Below are positions 44,221 through 47,746 of a DNA stretch of 47,746 nt, in pieces (position 1 is the first letter of the stretch; every line of letters starts with the position of its first letter). The DNA is from Clostridia bacterium (lineage in GTDB: Bacteria; Bacillota; Clostridia; Oscillospirales; Acutalibacteraceae): assembly GCA_017623615.1 (NCBI GenBank), contig JAGAOT010000027.1:1-47746 (forward strand). Direction: 5' to 3'. The position numbers were made by a program, and so were the translations under genes. Under the pieces are notes generated by a model, which saw only the letters and a program-made list of their open reading frames with translations, searched no databases and was not told the DNA's origin.

Positions 44221-45443
44221 TCAATGCTCGTGTTGATTTATGCTACGATTCGCCGAGCTCTGGAAATGCCGTGTCAAAATACGGCGACTACACCATGACT
44301 TATGATGAGATTGGTAATCCGATAAGCTACAAGGGCTATTCCATGGCATGGACAAAGGCAAAACAGCTTGCCTCTGTGTCGGGTAACGGAATTACCATGT
44401 CATTCAAGTATGACAGCAACGGAATCAGAACATTGAAGCGCGTGAATGGTGTAGATACCGAGTTTACCTACGCAGGCACAACGCTTGTGAGCCAAAAAAC
44501 GGGCAATGAAATAATGAATTTTGCCTATACCGCAGGCGGCGCACCCTATGGCTTCACCTACAACGGAACAAATTATTTTTATCTGTTAAATCTCCAAGGT
44601 GACATAATCGGCATATATGATTCCAACGGCGATGTGGTTGTAAAATACGCCTACGATTCATGGGGTCAGCTAATGTCGATAACGGGCACTTTGGCTGATA
44701 CAATAGGTGTTAAAAATCCTTTGAGATACAGGGGATATTACTACGATACTGAAACAAAATTGTATTACCTGCAAAGCCGTTATTATGACCCCGAAACCTG
44801 TCACTTCATCAGCATGGATTCCTACTTTGTCGCAGGCGACTACATCAACGGTATGAATATGTATGCGTATTGCCTTAATAACCCGGTGATGTATGTTGAC
44901 CCGACGGGGTGTATGTCTGAATCTGCTTTTGAATTGATGAAGCTTGTTAATTTTGCCGTGAATGCACTTAGCGTTTTCCAAAAAATGCTTGATGTTATTT
45001 TTGGTGAAACTCCTGTTGAATCAAGTCCCGCTCCAGAAGGTGTAGATATTACAGAAAAGCTAAATAAAGTAATGAAAGCAAATGCAAAAGATATGAGCGA
45101 TTACAGGAAATCCCATTCTTATTTGGAAAGTGTAATGTTTTTTGTTGAAAATGTTAGGACTGGTGGTGAATGGGACTATAAAAATCATCTTGACCCTAAT
45201 ACAACCTACATATATAACAATAATGGCGTTTATGTTGAACTTCGTTATGATGATATTGGGAATATAAATTTTGGATATGTGGGAAGAATTTTGTTTAGTG
45301 AAGAGATTTTGTGCATGGGAGCTGGTGCATATCAATTAATTGGAGGCCCGCGAAATTGGGGGATAAGTTCATACTTTGATGATCCGAGAGACCAATGGGC
45401 AATTAGGTATGGTTACTCGCTATGGGACAATGGAGGTATATGA
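44130..45443 (+). CDS. 5'-truncated Rhs protein with toxin-44-like C-terminal domain
   Basis: Polymorphic toxin remnant. The open frame starts at a TTG inside repeat copy B, with about 42 codons of repeat sequence before Rhs similarity begins near 44256; there is no native N-terminus, export domain or clear start. YD repeats follow (YGDYTMTYDEIGNPISYKG, MSFKYDSNGIRTLKRVNG), then the Rhs core LRYRGYYYDTETKLYYLQSR, YDPETCHFISMDS and AYCLNNPVMYVDPTG, which ends near 44911. The last about 177 residues contain VRTGGEWDYKNHL, GNINFGYVGR, GAGAYQL and SSYFDDPRDQWAIRYG, matching my memory of polymorphic toxin type 44, a predicted RNase. A membrane protein gene overlaps its stop by one base. Confidence 0.75.
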   Translation: MRVGAIHESPANSAQIQFYIVGAHLCVRPEINARVDLCYDSPSSGNAVSKYGDYTMTYDEIGNPISYKGYSMAWTKAKQLASVSGNGITMSFKYDSNGIRTLKRVNGVDTEFTYAGTTLVSQKTGNEIMNFAYTAGGAPYGFTYNGTNYFYLLNLQGDIIGIYDSNGDVVVKYAYDSWGQLMSITGTLADTIGVKNPLRYRGYYYDTETKLYYLQSRYYDPETCHFISMDSYFVAGDYINGMNMYAYCLNNPVMYVDPTGCMSESAFELMKLVNFAVNALSVFQKMLDVIFGETPVESSPAPEGVDITEKLNKVMKANAKDMSDYRKSHSYLESVMFFVENVRTGGEWDYKNHLDPNTTYIYNNNGVYVELRYDDIGNINFGYVGRILFSEEILCMGAGAYQLIGGPRNWGISSYFDDPRDQWAIRYGYSLWDNGGI

Positions 45444-45880
45444 TGAGCAAAAAATTAATACCGGCAATTTTAGATGGAGTAGTTTGTAGCATAACTTTAC
45501 AAATTTTGAGTGAGTTTGTTATCTCGATTTATTCGAAAAATTTATCATTATATCAGTGTTTATTATTGAGTACAATAATTTCAATGGTTTGTGCAATAAT
45601 ATATGTTTCATCTGTTTCTAAAGAAGCAAAAAATAAAACGCTTGTGGTTTTATCATTAATTAGCGTTCTATCTTTTGTGCTTTTTACAATAGCAATAATT
45701 GTATGTTGTTTAATTTTTCCAAATTATAATTATTTTCCATTGCGCGAGGAAAATAATGGCGATGCTATTCTATTGATGTTTTCTATGGGTGCATTTATAT
45801 TGTTTTCTATATTTACAAGATTGGTTGTTTTAATAGTTTGTATAATAAAGAATAACACAAGGGACGGTTCTGTGTCTTGA
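45443..45880 (+). CDS. Membrane protein, candidate immunity partner of the Rhs toxin
   Basis: A 145-residue protein with four membrane segments (about 8-30, 38-58, 68-94, 112-137). Its ATG overlaps the toxin stop (TGATG) and GGAGG (45432-45436) lies 6 bases upstream, the layout expected of an immunity gene. The last about nine residues (NTRDGSVS) are encoded by repeat copy C, so the original C-terminus has probably been replaced. AT-rich like the other cassette genes. No recognised immunity family; function inferred only from position. Confidence 0.65.
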   Translation: MSKKLIPAILDGVVCSITLQILSEFVISIYSKNLSLYQCLLLSTIISMVCAIIYVSSVSKEAKNKTLVVLSLISVLSFVLFTIAIIVCCLIFPNYNYFPLREENNGDAILLMFSMGAFILFSIFTRLVVLIVCIIKNNTRDGSVS

Positions 45881-45967
45881 GGGTAGGGGCGATTCACGAA
45901 TCGCCCGCCAATTCCGCACAAATTCAATTTTACATCGTAGGGGCGCACCTCTGTGTGCGCCCTGAAA
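45855..45967. repeat. Composite palindromic repeat, copy C
   Basis: Identical over 107 bases (45861-45967) to copy B. The left edge differs (ACACAAGGGACGG for AGACAGGGGACGG), which shifts the stop: the preceding gene reads through to the TGA of TCTTGA at 45878. Confidence 0.88.
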
Positions 45968-46140
45968 CGACGTGCTCGTTTCCGTTTCCAATCCGCAGAT
46001 TTCGGGCGTGCCCGAAACAACGATTGAGCTAAGCTCGGATAACAGCTATTGGCAGATAGACAATGTCATGAACGTCTATTATGCGTGCTACGACCAATTC
46101 GGGCGCCTTGAAATGACGGCAACAGATGATATAACCTCTT
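45968..46140 (+). pseudogene. Fragment of an unknown gene between repeats
   Basis: An open frame of about 57 codons starts right after copy C, with ISGVPETTIELSSDN and YYACYDQFGRLEMTATDDI, then runs into repeat copy D. It lacks a ribosome site and start of its own. The end YDQFGR...DDITSL is similar to the fragment at 46223 (YDQYSR...EITSM), so both may derive from one gene interrupted by repeats. Confidence 0.5.
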
Positions 46141-46144
46141 TAAA

Positions 46145-46171
46145 AGACAGGGGACGGTTCTCTGTCTTGAA
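46145..46171. repeat. Copy D of the GGGGACGGTTCT unit
   Basis: AGACAGGGGACGGTTCTCTG plus TCTTG; arms AAGACAG and CTGTCTT form a hairpin. One base differs from copies A and B (TCTCTG for TCTGTG), and this change makes the palindrome better. No GTAGGGG unit is attached directly, but one follows at 46193. Confidence 0.75.
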
Positions 46172-46192
46172 AAGTATAGTTTTCAACGTGGT

Positions 46193-46218
46193 GTAGGGCG
46201 GATAATATCTGCCCCTAC
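46193..46218. repeat. GTAGGG-headed palindrome before the second fragment
   Basis: A 26-base imperfect palindrome: GTAGGGCGGATA at the left and ATCTGCCCCTAC at the right around AT. Both ends, including the GTAGGG head, take part in the symmetry here. Confidence 0.65.
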
Positions 46219-46222
46219 CTTG

Positions 46223-46321
46223 TACAGCTATGACCAATACAGCCGCGCGGCGGGGGTTGAAATAACCTCAATGGCAGACAGTTCAATCGGACTGTCTGCT
46301 TTTTTATTAACTATATATTAA
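46223..46321 (+). pseudogene. 3' remnant of a decayed gene
   Basis: Frame YSYDQYSRAAGVEITSM then runs through the terminator to a TAA. It resembles the end of the fragment at 45968. The strong terminator just after (46274) is what would follow a normal gene end, supporting a broken gene rather than chance. Confidence 0.4.
46274..46305 (+). terminator. Rho-independent terminator closing the cassette region
   Basis: Stem GCAGACAGT (46274-46282) with ACTGTCTGC (46291-46299), 8-base loop, then six T. Confidence 0.92.
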
Positions 46322-46346
46322 ATTTATAATAATTATTAAATAGATA

Positions 46347-46376
46347 TTGATTTATATATTAATATCGTGCTATAAT
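46347..46376 (+). promoter_or_regulatory. Promoter of the terminal lipoprotein gene
   Basis: TTGATT (46347-46352) and TATAAT (46371-46376), 18-base spacer, in a very AT-rich stretch. Confidence 0.65.
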
Positions 46377-46421
46377 AACATGAAATATTATCAAGATTAG
46401 GATGGGAAAGGAGCGACGAAA

Positions 46422-47746
46422 ATGAAACGCATTTTTTCGGCTGTTTCAGTGCTTATGGCGGCTGCCTGTTTTGTTTTTTCTTCGTGCAGCACCGATGTGC
46501 TCATACGTCCCGTTGACTCCCTGCTTTCCCCTCCGCTTTATTATGAGGAATACGAAGACCTTCTTGAAGCCTTCAACAAAAATGTCGGTGGCGATTTTTC
46601 ATTCTGCCATCCTCAAAGGGGCGACTACCGCTCCGCAATCATTGTTGAGGATATTGATTCCGACAGTCAGAAGGAAGCGTTTATATTCTATAAAAACAGC
46701 GCGGACACAACCAACGCAAGAATGTATTGCTTCGACTACACGGACGGCAGGTGGATTCCCGACGGCGATTTCAACGGCTACGGCAACGGGATTGACAGCA
46801 TCAAGCTGACCGATATGGATTCCGACGGCGTGAGCGAGCTTATGGTTTTGTGGAGCTTTTCGGGAGTTTCTTCGGGCAGCATAATGTCGCTTTACAGAGC
46901 CCAGCCTATCATCGGCGAATACAGAGAAATTTCTAACGAGGCGTGCTCCGTTTGCGAATTTGTTGATGTTAACGGCAACGGAGAGAAAGAAGTATTTTTT
47001 ATAACTCAAAGCAATGTTTCGGGTGTCAGCCAAAGGTCGGCAAAGGTTATGAAGCTTTCGGGCGATTCGGTTGCTTTGATGGGTGAAGCAAGGCTTGACC
47101 CCAACATAAGCAGCTATACGGCGGTCAAAACAGAAAAAGCAGCTTCCGACGAGCCGATGAAAATATATGTTGATGCGCTCAAGGGTGAGCAGCAAATGAT
47201 AACCGAGCTTGTTTATTGGGACGGTGAAAAATCCGAGCTCTGCGCTCCGTTTCTTGATGCGGAAACAATGTCCAACACCGTAACGCTCCGCTACGAGCCA
47301 ATCGGATGCTCCGATATGAATAACGACGGAATAATTGATATTCCCGTTCAGTCCCGTATTTTCGGCAAGGGCGACAATGCGCTCACAATCGACACGGAAA
47401 ACATATATCTCACCGAGTGGAAAAACTACAGAGGTGCGGGTCTTGAAACCGCCGCATACACTCTGATAAATTATTCCGACGGCTATATGGTTGCTCTTGA
47501 TGAGAGCGAAATCAACACAACGGGGATAAGAAACTACCGCTCGCAAAATTGCTGGGTTGTATACAAAACAAACGCTGCGGGCGAATCGACAGGCGAGATT
47601 TATTCGGTGCTCAAAATCTTTTCCGACAGATGGGATGAAGCCAGATTCAGCGCGTATATTCCCATAGTAGAAAAAGAGGATTCCGTGGTTTGCGTTTATG
47701 TTACTCAAAACGGCAAGGACAGGGGAATTGACGAGGATTTTGTGAA
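46422..47746 (+). CDS. Lipoprotein with EF-hand-like (VCBS/FG-GAP type) repeats, 3'-truncated
   Basis: An open frame of 441 codons with no stop before the window end. AAAGGAG lies 8 bases before the ATG. The N-terminus is a lipoprotein-type signal (KR, hydrophobic run, FSSC with C22), so the protein should be anchored outside the membrane. Recurrent acidic loops EDIDSDSQKEAF, TDMDSDGVSELMV, VDVNGNGEKEVFF and SDMNNDGIIDIPV look like calcium-binding DxDxDG motifs of VCBS/FG-GAP proteins. The function is unknown. A long reverse frame over the same DNA (46599-47708) is a shadow. Confidence 0.82.
   Translation, partial: MKRIFSAVSVLMAAACFVFSSCSTDVLIRPVDSLLSPPLYYEEYEDLLEAFNKNVGGDFSFCHPQRGDYRSAIIVEDIDSDSQKEAFIFYKNSADTTNARMYCFDYTDGRWIPDGDFNGYGNGIDSIKLTDMDSDGVSELMVLWSFSGVSSGSIMSLYRAQPIIGEYREISNEACSVCEFVDVNGNGEKEVFFITQSNVSGVSQRSAKVMKLSGDSVALMGEARLDPNISSYTAVKTEKAASDEPMKIYVDALKGEQQMITELVYWDGEKSELCAPFLDAETMSNTVTLRYEPIGCSDMNNDGIIDIPVQSRIFGKGDNALTIDTENIYLTEWKNYRGAGLETAAYTLINYSDGYMVALDESEINTTGIRNYRSQNCWVVYKTNAAGESTGEIYSVLKIFSDRWDEARFSAYIPIVEKEDSVVCVYVTQNGKDRGIDEDFV

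Noticed and set aside
43578-45967. The regular repeats could be a CRISPR array
   Set aside because: Copies are 69-116 bases, spaced by whole genes of different lengths, with no short uniform spacers and no cas genes.
46599-47708. Reverse open frame of 369 codons near the window end
   Set aside because: The forward frame from 46422 has a promoter, ribosome site, lipoprotein signal and repeated acidic loops; the reverse frame has none.
1-47746. tRNA, rRNA or tmRNA genes
   Set aside because: No cloverleaf, rRNA or tmRNA-like segment was noticed in any intergenic stretch; the T-box is the only recognised structured RNA.

Overview
The window looks like chromosomal DNA from an anaerobic, low-to-moderate GC Firmicute of class Clostridia, probably a gut Oscillospirales/Ruminococcaceae-type organism; the genus cannot be fixed from the sequence. 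Evidence is the conserved Firmicutes gene order (rnj-gdpP-rplI-dnaB, tilS-hpt-ftsH, comEC-holA, cdaA-cdaR), a T-box before alaS, an oxygen-sensitive class III ribonucleotide reductase, Gram-positive ribosome binding sites (AGGAGG-like) and consensus sigma-A promoters. No rRNA, tRNA, CRISPR array or transposase gene is visible.

Layout. Bases 1-8870 are a dense forward housekeeping block: RNase J (cut by the window edge), the c-di-AMP phosphodiesterase GdpP, ribosomal protein L9, replicative helicase DnaB, TilS, Hpt and FtsH. Bases 8929-14459 hold a divergent metal-homeostasis island: a reverse Fur/Zur-type regulator plus znuA-znuC-znuB operon, flanked on both sides by forward metallophosphoesterases. 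Bases 14472-17661 are a nucleoside salvage operon (deoC-deoD-cdd-pdp), followed by a GtrA-like membrane protein. Bases 18319-22685 are an anaerobic dNTP synthesis unit: nrdG, nrdD with a fused glutaredoxin-like domain, and a thioredoxin-reductase-like flavoprotein lacking the usual NADPH motif, with candidate NrdR boxes upstream of both nrdG and nrdD. Bases 23117-28870 carry an aldo/keto reductase with a ferredoxin tail, an SGNH hydrolase, a PTS IIC-like permease, a secreted ceramidase-like protein and an MFS transporter. Then follow rodA, an unusual protein joining an ECF-sigma-like head to a membrane-anchored WG-repeat/SH3 sensor, T-box-controlled alaS, and a forward run HIT-phosphoribosyltransferase-comEC-holA-rnmV-ispF. 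cdaA-cdaR, the c-di-AMP synthase and its regulator, come next, so both making and breaking of c-di-AMP are encoded in this window.

Bases 43045-46322 are different: AT-rich small membrane-protein genes, a 5'-truncated Rhs protein ending in a toxin-44-like domain, a membrane protein placed like its immunity partner, and decayed gene fragments, all separated by near-identical composite palindromic repeats. The repeats supply stop codons, a ribosome binding site and a C-terminus to the cargo. This repeat-bounded cassette array is the best candidate for something undescribed here. The window ends inside a lipoprotein with EF-hand-like repeats whose frame is still open at the last base.

Assignments rest on motif recognition by eye; no database search was run.
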